Source: Rhineura floridana (Eukaryota; Chordata; Lepidosauria; Squamata; Rhineuridae). Taken from it: DNA of 64,000 bases. Position numbers and translations under genes: made by a program. Below, piece by piece: positions 44,553 to 55,250 of this stretch. The DNA lies in the NCBI RefSeq assembly GCF_030035675.1, contig NC_084480.1, forward strand, positions 117,181,738-117,245,737, given 5' to 3'. The first letter of the stretch is position 1; each line of letters starts with the position of its first letter. Below the pieces are notes generated by a model. That model saw only the letters and a list, made by a program, of their open reading frames with translations. It was not told the origin of the DNA and did not search any database.

Positions 44553-44558
44553 TTTATT
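44553..44558 (-). terminator. FREM1: Candidate FREM1 poly(A) signal
   Basis: AATAAA on the minus strand, 43 bases past the FREM1 stop codon. Using it would give a very short 3'UTR of about 65 bases. The intergenic gap to CER1 is then about 6.6 kb. Confidence 0.45.
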
Positions 44559-44600
44559 ATGCACAATAAGGCCAGGCTTGCATCTGAACATCAACTTTCT

Positions 44601-44800
44601 TTATAGTTTCCTGAAGCATATATAGTTGTGCCCTTTGCCCCTTCTGCAGTCCTTTCTTTGCCATTTTCCCCGCTGCTGTACTAAAATGCAGTTCCTTCCT
44701 TTCTTTGAAAGATGCAGTGATTCTTTTCTCCAGTTTGTGAAAGCAACACGTTCTCCATTATTCCACTCAAACTGGCCTGGATTTCTTCTATCATTGAAGC
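44601..44800 (-). CDS. FREM1: FREM1 terminal coding exon: second half of the C-type lectin domain
   Basis: This exon encodes the last 66 residues of FREM1, from GFNDRRNPGQFEWNNGE to HNYICFRKL and the stop. It reads as the C-terminal half of a C-type lectin fold: FEWNNGE and FTNW, then cysteines in RNCILV, KDCRR and YICF. The closing KDCRR...HNYICFRKL is very like human FREM1 as I remember it. The acceptor is TTCTTATAG, joining the split Gly codon from the exon at 45499. FREM1 is a secreted basement-membrane protein acting with FRAS1 and FREM2 in epithelial-mesenchymal adhesion. The loop that usually carries the EPN or QPD sugar-binding triplet is not canonical, so carbohydrate binding is doubtful. 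Confidence 0.96.
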
Positions 44801-45498
44801 CTATAAGAAATTTAAATGTACAAGTTGGCAGCCATAGAACTGACAAAGTGTTCAAAACAAATTGACCTGCATCTCCCAAATATTTTTAGTTTCCTTGTTC
44901 ATGTCCCATTTCAGTACATTCTTAGTTTGCTTATTTATGCCACGCCCAAGGAAAGGCTTTTGGTTTGGGGCAGCTGTATTTTACAACTATAAACTCTGCT
45001 TTATAATTTATAAATTATAAGCTAGGAATAAATACTTAGATTAGGAAAGAAGCCTTAAGAGTTGATTTGGTACCTGTAGCAGGGAACTGCAGCAACTAGC
45101 TATAGCTACTGACCCTTGGCCTGTGCTCTGATACCATCTGCTTATGGGCTGCTCCTCATAAGATCCTGAGCCATATGAAGCTGAGCCATGAGCACTTAGG
45201 GCAGGAGGGAGATGCTCCAGAAGAATGAAACTGGCTGGGAGAGAGGCCAAACCAACTAAGAGCTCCAAGGACAGAGCTGGTGGGCTTGGAAGTCCCATGC
45301 CAGAAAGCTGAGAAAAAAGGAATTCACCTTCCACGGAATATTGGTAAATATGAGTTAAGTGTGAAAATGTTTTAAAATAATAGTATTTGAAAATTATCAT
45401 CCTAAAGAACATGAGAAAAATACTTCATATTTGTTGCTACATATTTGGAGGAAAATGTAGGCCAGAGGCTGAAAAGTAGCATTCTATTTCATACATAC

Positions 45499-45584
45499 CT
45501 ATCCAAAAAGGTCTCTTTCCACTGAAGTCCCATAGCCACCGCATGTGAGATTTGGAAGCAACACTTACTAAACTGCCATGGTAC
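45499..45584 (-). CDS. FREM1: FREM1 penultimate coding exon: middle of the C-type lectin domain
   Basis: This 86-bp exon encodes YHGSLVSVASKSHMRWLWD followed by FSGKRPFWIG. The LVSVASKSHM stretch and WIG are hallmark C-type lectin positions. The acceptor is GAGCCTAG, the donor is GTATGT, and the phases (1/1) join both neighbours. It lies 0.7 kb upstream of the terminal exon. Confidence 0.95.
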
Positions 45585-48027
45585 CTAGGCTCAACAAAAG
45601 AGGGGGGGGTTAAACTCAGAAGAAGCATCTGTTCTGCTGATTAACATGTAATGTATGTTTATTATATCACAAAGAGCTTATGAACAATGGATATCAAAAC
45701 TGAGAGTCACTAAAATGCCTTTTTGAACAATACAGAGAAGGCTATTTTGTATGGCAGTGCTGCATGCTGGAGGCAAATATACGGAGGCAAGTTCTGATAA
45801 ACACTGTGCCTTAACTATAATGGCTTTGGTCAAATAAATTGCAAGAAGAACTTCGCTGACGGAATGGGGTTTTACCACCCTTCCTCTCCACTAAAGCCCC
45901 TTGCATCCTTGCCAAACCTACTCCTGAGGGTCAGAGCCCCTTGAGAACAATCTGGCATGTGGCATAGGAGGGGAGAAACCGCAGACAAACGTCTTTTCCC
46001 ACTTAAGAAGAACCTTCTGCTCATATTAGGAACAATTTGGATCCAATTTTCCTAACTGCATTCCAACATAACTTCTCAAATCGTTACTTGGAAATAAGTC
46101 TTCAACAGAATGCATCTCCACATAATGTAGTGTTATGGGATTGAAGGATGAGATGGATGGTTTCTTTGTGTCGCCTTCAAGCCTGTGATCTTTTATCTGA
46201 AGTTGGGATATGCAAGCAAGAAACATGCTTTACTGGTCAGACTAGTTTCCTTTGTTAAGCTAGCCTGTGAGTTAAATGGACTTATTAAACGGTCAGTCTG
46301 CATATCCAAAGGGAGCTATTGGAACTCTTTTCAGGGGAGGGGCCCTCTTTCCCCCATCCTGGAGCCAAGGAGAGGCATGTGTTTTTTAGTCTGGTCAGAG
46401 GAAAGGCTGGGAACTAGAGACAGAGAGGCTAGCTTGCTCTCTGGACCCCCAAAGCCATGGGCAATGGGGACCAAGATCTGATGGACTGATAATGCTATAA
46501 ACTCCTCCAAGCTCAGGTTGCGAATATGTGTAAATAAAAACCATATATCCTATAAGACACCATAGTCTCTGCTGACCTTCTTTCCAAGGAAACCAAACCC
46601 TGGGTAAGTACAGGAACCCCTGGAAGTTTCACACCTCTCAGAGATTGGGGCGGCACACAATAATATTTAACACCATGATGTAAATGACAAGAAATGATCA
46701 AAAATTGCACTTGAAAGAAAAAGCCAAAATATCTGATCACAAAACTTAACCAGGGTTCTAGACACATTAGTTAAGAAATTATATTCAGAATAAAGCTTGC
46801 AGTCTACGGATGATCTGTAGACCACAATTTGGAAACCTCTGCTTTACCCCATATGTGCCCATTGGACCGCTTCAATTTGCGGAACTGGCACTTGTAAAAG
46901 TATTAACCTATATTACCCAGGAAGTGCATCAGGATAAAGAGCATAACAAGATAAATGAAAAGAAAGGAGATAGGGAAATGGGGAGATAAGGGGCTTATTC
47001 CCTAGAAAGGGTGCTTATGACTACAACCACCATCAACACACTTAAATTAAGGCACTATTTTGGAAGTGGACATTGCACACTGTGCAGACACTAAAGCAGA
47101 AAACATACTACAAGCAGAATACTCAAGTCCTTGTCCCTTAAATTGATTTGACTCCCATTTTCAGTATTTACATTGATTTATCTTAGTTTGAACTTATGTT
47201 CCCATCCAAGATGAGTGTGGGCCATCTTTTGAGTTGCTAGCTACTGTGAAAACTTCCTAGTGGAGTATATCTCAGTGCCTATAACTCATCTATGGGAAAT
47301 CCTAGTTTTGTAAGTATTGGCACCTTCAGACACATGCTCAGGTTAATTCATTTTGCACAGACTTTTGTCTGAAGAAATAGTGGAAATGATCTGCAATTCA
47401 TTTTCCCTTTTTTTGGTGGGTAGATAATTTTCTCCATTTAATGCCAAAAAACAATAGACCATTGATGATATGGCCCCTGCACTTACTGCAGGGATTGCTA
47501 TAATTTGCGTTGGTTTTCTTCCAATGAAGTTTGAGGCTTTCCTCTCCTCTTACTCTTAATATTTAGCAATAAACAAGGATTCTGAGACTTTCTAAGAAGA
47601 CATTATTTTCCAAATATGAAAAGGCTTTTACAGTGTTTCCCCAAATGGGACAGTCAACAGAGCCCCTTCTTCCAAACCTAGTATGGCCCAATTATATCGA
47701 ATTCATTGTATTCCCCCATGTAGTCTTATTTTTGGAACTGAAATTCTGATTTTTAAAATGTTTAGGATGCTCTTCTTAACAACTGAACAAATGAGGGCTT
47801 TTTACCTAGACAGAATAAACATTAAAAACATATTTTGTGTGGGATTTCTAAAGTGCTAGAGTGACCTAACACCTCAAAGCAATAAGACATTTGTAAAACC
47901 CAGCTTAAAAAAATAGATCTTACTTTGATGTTAACTTTTACTGGGAAGAATATCATTTCTATAGTCACACACTGGTGTGGTCAAAACAGGATCTGAGTGA
48001 AGGATATACAAATATACAGCTTCTTAC
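45585..48027. other. FREM1 intron, mostly unassigned
   Basis: No exon or firm repeat. The stretch 46200-46660 is slightly GC-richer and may be part of an old interspersed element, but ends could not be defined. Confidence 0.4.
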
Positions 48028-48143
48028 TGTTCTCTGCAGATCCGAGCAGCTACAGTCCAAGTGACTTTTGGATCAATGATCAGGACGTAGCAGCTTCCAT
48101 CGTGATGGGTCCATCCAGGAGGACAGGCTTTCATGTTAGTACC
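48028..48143 (-). CDS. FREM1: FREM1 coding exon: start of the C-type lectin domain
   Basis: This 116-bp exon encodes ACPPGWTHHDGSCYVLI and then TWTVAARICREQ. The CPPGW...CY...A...C pattern is the opening of a C-type lectin domain. The acceptor is ATTCCAG, the donor is GTAAGA, and it ends two bases into a Gln codon completed at 45584. The intron upstream holds a roughly 2.9 kb CR1 LINE in the same orientation as the gene. Confidence 0.95.
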
Positions 48144-48901
48144 CTGGAATTAAATATAGCTTCACTTCAGAATCATTTCCTTGATTGTGTCCACCTTCTG
48201 AAAGTAGTAATCAGCTCAGTTCAGAATTGGGCTTGGGAAGCTGAGCTATTTCACAAAATTCAGAAAATACCTCCCCCCCCCAACTGAATTGTACCGTTTG
48301 GGCCCCACTGTTCCCCCAATGGTATTAGGATATCAGCAGGAGCACAATGAGGGGTTCAACCCACTCTTCTCCTGTTATGAGCCCCAGGATCCTCCACCAC
48401 TGCTTGGTTTCTTACCCTAGCAGTAACAAGATCTTGCGGCCTCAATTCTCCCTTTTGCCTTGAATGCTGCAGCAATGCCCCAGACACTAGAGATCCTGGG
48501 AAATGAAGTTTTCTAAGGGCATTGAGTCCCTAGTATGGACATCAGCATGCTTAGCAGCAATCCCAAGTGCAAGTAGCCCTGGGACATGTAGCTTTGAGGT
48601 TGTTTGAGATATGCATACAAAAAGTGCTCTGGGAAAACTACATTTCCCTTGGTCCCTGACAGTTTGGGTGCTGCTGTTGCATATGAGTGTATGGATTATA
48701 CTCAAAGCTAAAACAAACAAAACCTTATTTTGTAATTCAGGCAAGAATTATAAACTGGATGCTGGTATTCTGTGCTAGGTGAGTATACGCTTCATCAATA
48801 TCATTAGCTAAAAGTGCTGCTTCAGTTTCCATATAAACTTCTTGGGAACTAAAATGGCAAATGGTTTCTATAGTGAAACCATTTCCCTCTTTCTACTTAC
48901 A

Positions 48902-51860
48902 TCATAGAATCATAGAATAGAATCATAGAGTTGGAAGGGGCCTTGCTCACAGCAGGAAATCCACAGCTAGAGCATCTCCCGCAGATAGCTGTCCAGCCTC
49001 TGCTTGAAGACATCCAGCGAAGGAGATCCCACCACCTCCCTAGGCAGTCAGTTCCACTGCCGAACTGCCCTTACTGTCAAGAAGTTCCTTCTAATGTCCA
49101 ATCTGAATCTACGCTCCTGCAACTTAAAACCATTAGACCTAGTCCTACCCTCTGGGGCAGCAGAGAACAAATCTGTACCCTCCTCTATGTGACAGCCCTT
49201 CAGGTACTTAAAGAGTGCAATCATGTCACCCCTCAGCCTTCTCTTCACCAGACTGAACATGCCAAGTTCCTTCAACCTTTCCTCATAAGACTTGTTCTCC
49301 ATACCGGCTATCATCCTCGTCACCCTCTTCTGAACCCGCTCCAACTTGTCTATATCTTTCTTAAAACGAGGCGCCTAGAACTAAATGCAGTATTCCAGAT
49401 GAGGCCTGACTAATGCAGAATATAGTGGGACTATTACTTCCCTCGACCTGGAAACTATAGCTCTGTTTATGCATCCCAAAACCACGTTTGCCTTTTTTGC
49501 TGCAGCATCACACTGCTGGGTCCACTACAATTCCAAGGTCCTTCTCACACGCACTACTGCTAAGCCGGGTTTTTCCCATCCTGTACCCGTGCATTTTGTT
49601 TTTGTGGCCTAAATGCAGAATCTTGCATTTGTCTTTATTGAATTTCATTTTATTAATTTCAGCCCAATTTTCTAGTCTATCCAGGTCCCTTTGGATTTTA
49701 TTCCTGTCTTCCATTGTGTTAGCTATCCCTCCCAGTTTCGTATCATCCGCAAACTTCATAAGGCTTCCCTCCACCCTGTCATCTAAGTCATTGATAAAAA
49801 TGTTGAAGAGTATCGGCCCCAGGACAGAACCCTGTGGCACTCCACTCGAAACCTCCTTCCAGTCCGAAGCAGAGCCACCGACGACCACTCTTTGAGTACG
49901 GTTTTCCAACCAGTTGTGAATCCACCTAACAGTATTTCCATGTAGTCCGCATTTGACCAGTTTGCTAATCAAAAGGTCGTGGGGGACTTTGTCAAACGCT
50001 TTGCTGAAATCTAGATAGATGACATCTACAGCATTTCCACCATCTACTAAGCTAGTGACCCGATCAAAAAAAGAGATGAGATTAGTTTGACAGGATTTTT
50101 TCTTGACAAACCCATGCTGGCTCCTACTAATCACAGCATTGTCATCTAGATAGTTGCCAATGGACTCTTTTATTATCTGTTCTAATATCTTTCCCGGTAT
50201 TGAAGTCAAACTGACCGGCCTGTAATTCCCCGGATCTTCTTTTTTACCCTTTTTAAAGAGCAGGATGACGTTTGCCCCTCTCCAATCCTCCGGCACCTCT
50301 CCCGTTCTCCAGGATTTCTCAAAGATGATGGCAAGAGGTTCCAAGAGTACATCAGCAAGTTCCTTCAATACTCTGGGATGCAGTTCATCAGGCCCTGGAG
50401 ATTTGAACTCATTTAGGTTAACTAGGTATTTCCTGACTATCTCCTTATCAATCTTGAACTGCAATCCCGACCCCTTACTGAGATTGCTACCGATGCAAGG
50501 TTGCACACTGTTCCCTTTTTGGGAGAAAACGGAGGCAAAATAGGCGTTGAGCAGTTCTGCCTTTTCCTTGTTATCTGTCAACATTTTGCCATTCTCATTG
50601 AGCAGCAGTCCCACGGTTTCCTTGGTCTTTCTCTTGCTTCGAACATATCTGAAAAACCCCTTTTTGTTGTTCTTCGCTTCCCTCGCCAGCCTCAGCTCAT
50701 TCTGGGTTTTAGCTTTCCTTACGCTATTCCTGCAAGCCCGAGACGCTTGTCGGTACTCTTCCTTGGTGATGCGTCCTTCCATTCTTTATACATGCTCTTT
50801 TTTATTTTTACCTCCTCCACCAGTCTTTCGTGTAGCCACATTGGCTTTTTCCGATGTCTTCCGTTTTTCTTCCTCTTTGGAATTGTTTGCGATTGCGCTT
50901 TTTGTAATACCTTCTTCATGAACTCCCACGCTTCTTGGGCTCCTTTTTTCTTTAGTCTATCTAGCCACGGGATCCTACCCATCATTTCCCTGAGCTTGCT
51001 AAAATCGGCTTTCCTGAAATCCAAGGTCCATATTTGACTATATTCTTCTTTGGCTTTCCCCAGAATCACGAATTCCAGCATTACGTGGTCACTTTCCCCC
51101 AAGGTACTGACCGCTTTAATTCCCGTGACCAATTCGTCCCTGTTAGTTAAGATCAGGTCCAGGATTGCCGATGCCCTTGTTCCTTCTTCTACTTTTCGAA
51201 AGAGGAAATTATCAGCAAGGCCCATCAGGAATTTGTTGGAGGTTTTGTGCTTCGCAGAGTTTGTCTCCCAGCAGATATCTGGGTAGTTGAAGTCCCCCAT
51301 CTCTACTACTTCTTGCCTCCTTGAGATTTCAGAGATTTGTTTGAGAAAGGCCTCGTCTACCACCTCTTCTTGGCCAGGGGGTCTGTAGTAGACACCTACT
51401 ACCATGTCGGTTTTATTTGTTTCTCCATTTATTTTTACCCAAATGGTCTCTACCAGACCACTTTGTTCGCTTTCTTGGATTTCCATAGAGGTGTATTTGT
51501 CTTTGACGTATAACGCTACTCCCCCTCCTTTTCTGTTGCTTCTATTCTTTCTGTAGAGTTTATATCCTTGTATGGCTATATTCCAATCATGGGAGTCATC
51601 CCACCAAGTCTCTGTTATCCCTATGAAGTCATATTTGCCTTGATGCACTAAGACTTCAAGCTCCTCTTGCTTGTTTCCCAAGCTCCGCGCGTTGGTATAT
51701 AGACACCAGAAGTCTCTTTTGTCCTGATTGGATTCTTCCATTAATATACCGTGAGCTTTGCCGTGCATCCCTTTCTCTCTCCCAGTGTCTCCTGTACCCT
51801 TCAAAGCCTTGCGTTTACAACCCTCTGTCTTTGGATCGGTATTTAAGCTATCATCTCCAT
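48902..51860 (-). mobile_element. CR1 LINE, long copy in FREM1 intron
   Basis: About 2.9 kb in the same orientation as FREM1. From the 5' end (high coordinates): EEP endonuclease (YTNARSLGNKQEELEVLV, YDFIGITETWWDDSHDW, RKGGGVALYVKDKY, VVEMGDFNYPDICWETN, GESDHVMLEF), then RT (RYVRSKRKTKETVGLLLNEN, KSPGPDELHPRVLKEL, VILLFKKGKKEDPGNYRPVS, QHGFVKKKSCQTNLISF, YLDFSKAFDKVPHDLL, GVPQGSVLGPILFNIFINDL, MKFADDTKLGG), then [13 protein letters not shown]. It ends with the CR1 hallmark ATTCTATGATTCTATGAT near 48902. FADD is intact. One frame shift near 50770 and another near 49510 break it. ORF1 and the 5' end are absent. Confidence 0.92.
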
Positions 51861-51987
51861 CCCCCTGTTATAGATCATGATTCATCCATCTCTTACCTTT
51901 CTCTTTGCTGTTCTCAGCAATTAAAAGTCTTTGAGAGCAAATCATGTTTTCTAGGTCACAAGTAATTCTGCAAAGGAAATAGCAGGA

Positions 51988-52234
51988 GCAGCTGGTATGG
52001 CATGGTGGAGCGATGGACCTGCCCTCCTGGCACTGCTGCAGCTTACCAGGATGCGACTGGGGTGAGGTAGGGTGACAGGGAGATTGGAGGTGCACAGGCA
52101 CACTGGTGGAAACACCAGTGTCCAAAGAGCCTTGACTTTTCTGGTGCGTTGCCTGACCCCAGCCCCATCCAGATAAGCTGTGGCAACACTGGTGTCAGGA
52201 GGGGAGCTCTGCCCCATTACACTGGCCACTACTA
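51988..52234. repeat. Foldback repeat (family E, copy 2)
   Basis: This shares the core GCTTACCAGGATG.GACTGGGGTGA and the terminal GTGTCAGGAGG..AGCTC with 9980-10226. It lies in the FREM1 intron just beyond the 5' end of the CR1 LINE. Confidence 0.6.
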
Positions 52235-52448
52235 GGTACTACTTCGTGCCAGAGACACTTAATGGGACAGATGGACAAATGAACCATAACCAAATGGATC
52301 CATTAAATCAGTTTATATGTCTGTCTGCCTCTACAATCCAGCTTTAGCTTTGCTAAAAACAAGCTAGTTTAAGACAAACATAAACTTTGTGTATTCTTTC
52401 TGCAAAACTTTAAAAAATAAATGTACATCCTGAAGAGCAGATTGCTAC

Positions 52449-52571
52449 CTTGTCTGTGTAACTCCATAGCATCCAGGAAATACCATCACACTGAAATATC
52501 TTCTTTCCTTCATAATGCAAGAGACCCTTCAAATCTGGTGTACATCTATTTGGAAAGGAAAGGATGTGACC
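52449..52571 (-). CDS. FREM1: FREM1 coding exon before the lectin domain
   Basis: This exon encodes 41 residues: GHILSFPNRCTPDLKGLLHY, then the segment ending QCDGISWMLWSYTDK. The pattern RCTPxLKGLL...CxGISW is typical of the linker that precedes the lectin domain in FREM1. The acceptor is TTTTTCAG, the donor is GTAGCA, and both ends are phase 0. Confidence 0.94.
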
Positions 52572-52919
52572 CTGAAAAACAAAGGAATATTTGGAAAGAG
52601 AGATAAAACAGTTCATTTTTTCTAGGTCTCCAACATTCATAAAACCAGTGTTGCAAGTCTATCTCTTATAGTTTGTAATTCTAATGTTCTACACGGATTT
52701 TTTTAAATGGTGCTGAAGAAATTTTTGCTAACAGATGCTTGAACTGTCTCAAAAATGACATCACTGAATAAATCCGTGAAGATTTATTTTTGAAGGTCTT
52801 TAAATAATTACCTTGCAATATTCTCCACAACTTTACTGCTTTTACTGTTTTCTTAAGCCAAGCAATTTCTTCTCAAAATATATCTCTTTGAGGGAGGTGA
52901 AGACGGCTGCATACACAAC

Positions 52920-53095
52920 ATACATCTAAAGCATATTAAAAGCACATTATTTCCCTGAAAGAATCCTGGGAACTGTAGTTTTCCCCTCCCTGAGCTACAA
53001 TTCCCAGCACATGTAACAAACTATACTTCCTCGGATTATTTGGAGGAAATAATTTGCTTTCAATGTGCTTTAAATGTAGGGGGAGTGCAGTCCTC
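52920..53095. repeat. Foldback repeat related to MITE family D
   Basis: Left arm: AAAGCATATTAAAAGCACATTATTTCC then AAAGAATCCTGGGAACTGTAG. Right arm: the inverted counterpart with GGAGGAAATAATTTGC and AATGTGCTTTAAATGT. It lies in a FREM1 intron. The family is inferred from the AGAATCCTGGGAA core. Confidence 0.5.
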
Positions 53096-53189
53096 CTTAA
53101 GTAGTAATCTTTTTTATTTTAAACTTTACCAGAATATAGCATGTACGGTAGCATAAACAAACAGGGAGTAAAATATTTTAATATCATAC

Positions 53190-53345
53190 TGGAATGTTGG
53201 AGTCTGTTTGCAGAACTTCTATTTTTCTGGGGGAAACCACATTTTTCCTTGGCTCCCTTTGATTAATTACTGACATGGCTGCCATCTTGTTTTTGTTAGG
53301 CAATGGGTTGTCTTCATCCACTCTGAGCACTGCCATCCCATGGTA
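53190..53345 (-). CDS. FREM1: FREM1 coding exon (linker region)
   Basis: The 52 codons begin YHGMAVLRVDEDNPLP and end SPRKIEVLQTDSNIP, with VLQTDSN the most recognisable FREM1 stretch. The acceptor (CATCAAG) has a weak pyrimidine tract, but choosing it gives exactly 156 bp, phase 0 at both ends, and a perfect join to the exons on either side. The donor is GTATGA. No named domain is visible. Confidence 0.88.
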
Positions 53346-53730
53346 CTTGATGAGAAATAACAACCACCACCACCAGATGGAGAGAAAGGACAATTCCTTA
53401 TCAGTTAACTGCAAAGGTGTTTTAGTCATAGAACCAAAAAAAGAGTTTTGTATAAGGCTCAAATTACATGTGATGGCAGCTGAACCATGCGTTTAAACTG
53501 GGTCTGTTCCCAGTCATGCATTAAATGGAGTGGGGATCCAATTTTAAGAGCAGGAAGGGCATACAAATGTGGGAGTTGCTAAAACAGTGGCCTATCCTGA
53601 TATCACTTTTCCCTCAAACCAGATTCACTTCTGATATTGTAGCCTGGCTGGAAGAAAAACATCTGGGGGAAGGGCTGTGAGAATATAAGAAGTAGGCAGG
53701 GAGAGCATCCCTGCTCTCCTCATAACATAC

Positions 53731-53832
53731 CTTGTTTGTTCTTAAAAAAGCTAAAGCTAGGCCTTCACTTGTTTCACACATGACTGGTGGCAGAGCCAGT
53801 TTAAAAACACTGCCATCATGTGTAATTTGGGC
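53731..53832 (-). CDS. FREM1: FREM1 coding exon
   Basis: The 34 codons contain AQITHDGSVFKLALPP and CETSEGLALAFLRTNK. The HDGxVFKLxLPxVxCET pattern is characteristic of the region after the Calx-beta module in the FRAS/FREM family. The acceptor is ATTTTTAG, the donor is GTATGT, phase 0/0. Confidence 0.94.
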
Positions 53833-53981
53833 CTAAAAATAAAAGTGTAAAATAGTATATATTTTCAAATATAGAAAAAGCACAGCCACAATTGCTAATC
53901 AGGATATATATGTAATAAAGATATAACACCATAAGGAATAAATAAAATGAGCCTTATGTAGCAACACAATCACATTCTTAC

Positions 53982-54029
53982 TTTAAAAAAGACACTGGTG
54001 CCATTTCTAAACATGGAAGAAGGACGAAT
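53982..54029 (-). CDS. FREM1: FREM1 48-bp micro-exon
   Basis: Sixteen codons, IRPSSMFRNGTSVFFK, after a TCCTTTCAG acceptor and before a GTAAGA donor, phase 0/0. It continues GNGKT at the end of the upstream exon to give the family motif GNGKTIRPSSMFRNGT. The NGT is a glycosylation sequon. It is too short for an ORF search but clear from its neighbours. Confidence 0.93.
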
Positions 54030-54089
54030 CTGAAAGGAAAAGTAGACTAAATGCTCACAGCATTTCTGAATGCAGAATATTATTTTTGT

Positions 54090-54178
54090 ACTTTATGGTA
54101 AACCACCTCTGAATACCGCTTACCATGAAAATCCTATTCATAGGGTCGCCATAAGTCGGAATCGACTTGAAGGCAGTT
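54090..54178 (+). mobile_element. Sauria SINE 3' fragment
   Basis: GGTAAACCACCTCTGAATAC...GTCGCCATAAGTCGGAATCG followed by AAGGCAG. It lies immediately upstream (minus strand) of the FREM1 48-bp exon. Confidence 0.7.
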
Positions 54179-54507
54179 CATTTCATTTTTTCAAGGTGGT
54201 GGGAGTGGAGGTGACAACCTGAGTGTCCTGTTTTTTTTAAAAAGGCTGATTAGAGTCCATCAACCCATGTAATGGACACTGGAAGAGCAGGATGAGGTGC
54301 CCAACCTGTCCACAGGTCAAAGGAGGTTCTACCCATAACTGCTGCAGCACTCTAGGAAAATGCCTATAGAACAAACAGATCCAGCTGACTCAAACAAATG
54401 TATCATGGCAAAAAAGGTCAGGACATAAAAAACAAATTCACTGGGCTACGTACACACAAGTACTAACCCATCTGACCTAGGGAAAATTCCCAACTCCAAA
54501 AGCAGGG

Positions 54508-54534
54508 TTTATTTATTTGTTTGTTTGTTTATTT
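54508..54534 (+). repeat. (TTTA/TTTG)n microsatellite
   Basis: TTTATTTATTTG then TTTG units, in a FREM1 intron. Confidence 0.85.
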
Positions 54535-55007
54535 GAGTGCAAGTTCACACACTTTAAACAGTCTCCCTCTAATTTGTTTTGTCACTGATTACTTTTATCT
54601 TGTACATCACTTAGAGCAATCTCTCATTGCAAAGGCAACCTTTTAATAATCGCCAAATCTACTATGTATTTTGGTAAGTAGTGTGTCTGCCTGCCTGTCT
54701 TCTATGGAACACCTCTTGAGGTATCATCACCAAACTTGGTGTGATGCTTCCTGAAGTGGAGGAGATGATTTTATCTACTTTTGGAAGTTCTCAGGTGCCA
54801 TCTTGAATCAAGAGGACAGACAGAACATTCCAAACTGCACCGATTTGGATGCCTCTGATGATGTCACCCAGTTTGGCATGGCCATTCCCGAGGTAAAGGA
54901 GGCAATTTTGGTCTTGTTTAGATGCTGTCAGATGACATTTTGAATCAAAATGGCAGACTGAAACATTACAAACTGCACTGATTTGGACATCTCTGAAGAT
55001 ACTGTCC

Positions 55008-55123
55008 CAGAGCTTGGAAAAGTTACTTTTTTGAACTACAATTCCCATCAGCCCCAGCCAGCATGGCCATTGGATTGGGCTGATGGGAGTTGTAGTTCAA
55101 AAAAGTAACTTTTCCAAGCTCTG
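55008..55123. mobile_element. 116-bp palindromic MITE (family B, copy 2)
   Basis: Identical to 23798-23913 except at two positions. It interrupts the tandem repeat at 54690-55510. The flanks share ACTGTC on both sides, suggesting a slightly decayed target duplication. Confidence 0.75.
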
Positions 55124-55157
55124 ACTGTCACCTAATTTGGTGTGACGGTTCTCAGTG

Positions 55158-55250
55158 TAAGAGGAATATGCTGGATCAGGCCAATGGCCCACCTAGTCCA
55201 GCATCCTGTTCTCACAGTGGCCAACCAGATGCCCATGAGAGGAGGAGCAG
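55158..55250 (-). mobile_element. CR1-type LINE 3' end fragment
   Basis: Plus-strand text AATATGCTGGATCAGGCCAA and TGGCCAACCAGATGCCCATG is the reverse of the CR1 3'UTR. It is the second insertion into the tandem repeat at 54690-55510. Confidence 0.65.

Noticed and set aside
46204-46660. Stretch resembling a lone long terminal repeat (moderately GC-rich with AATAAA-like text near its end)
   Set aside because: No defined ends, no target duplication and no internal element nearby. Too weak to list as an element.
50501-51037. 178-codon plus-strand hydrophobic frame
   Set aside because: Antisense shadow of the CR1 ORF2. The apparent membrane character comes from the Lys-rich sense strand.
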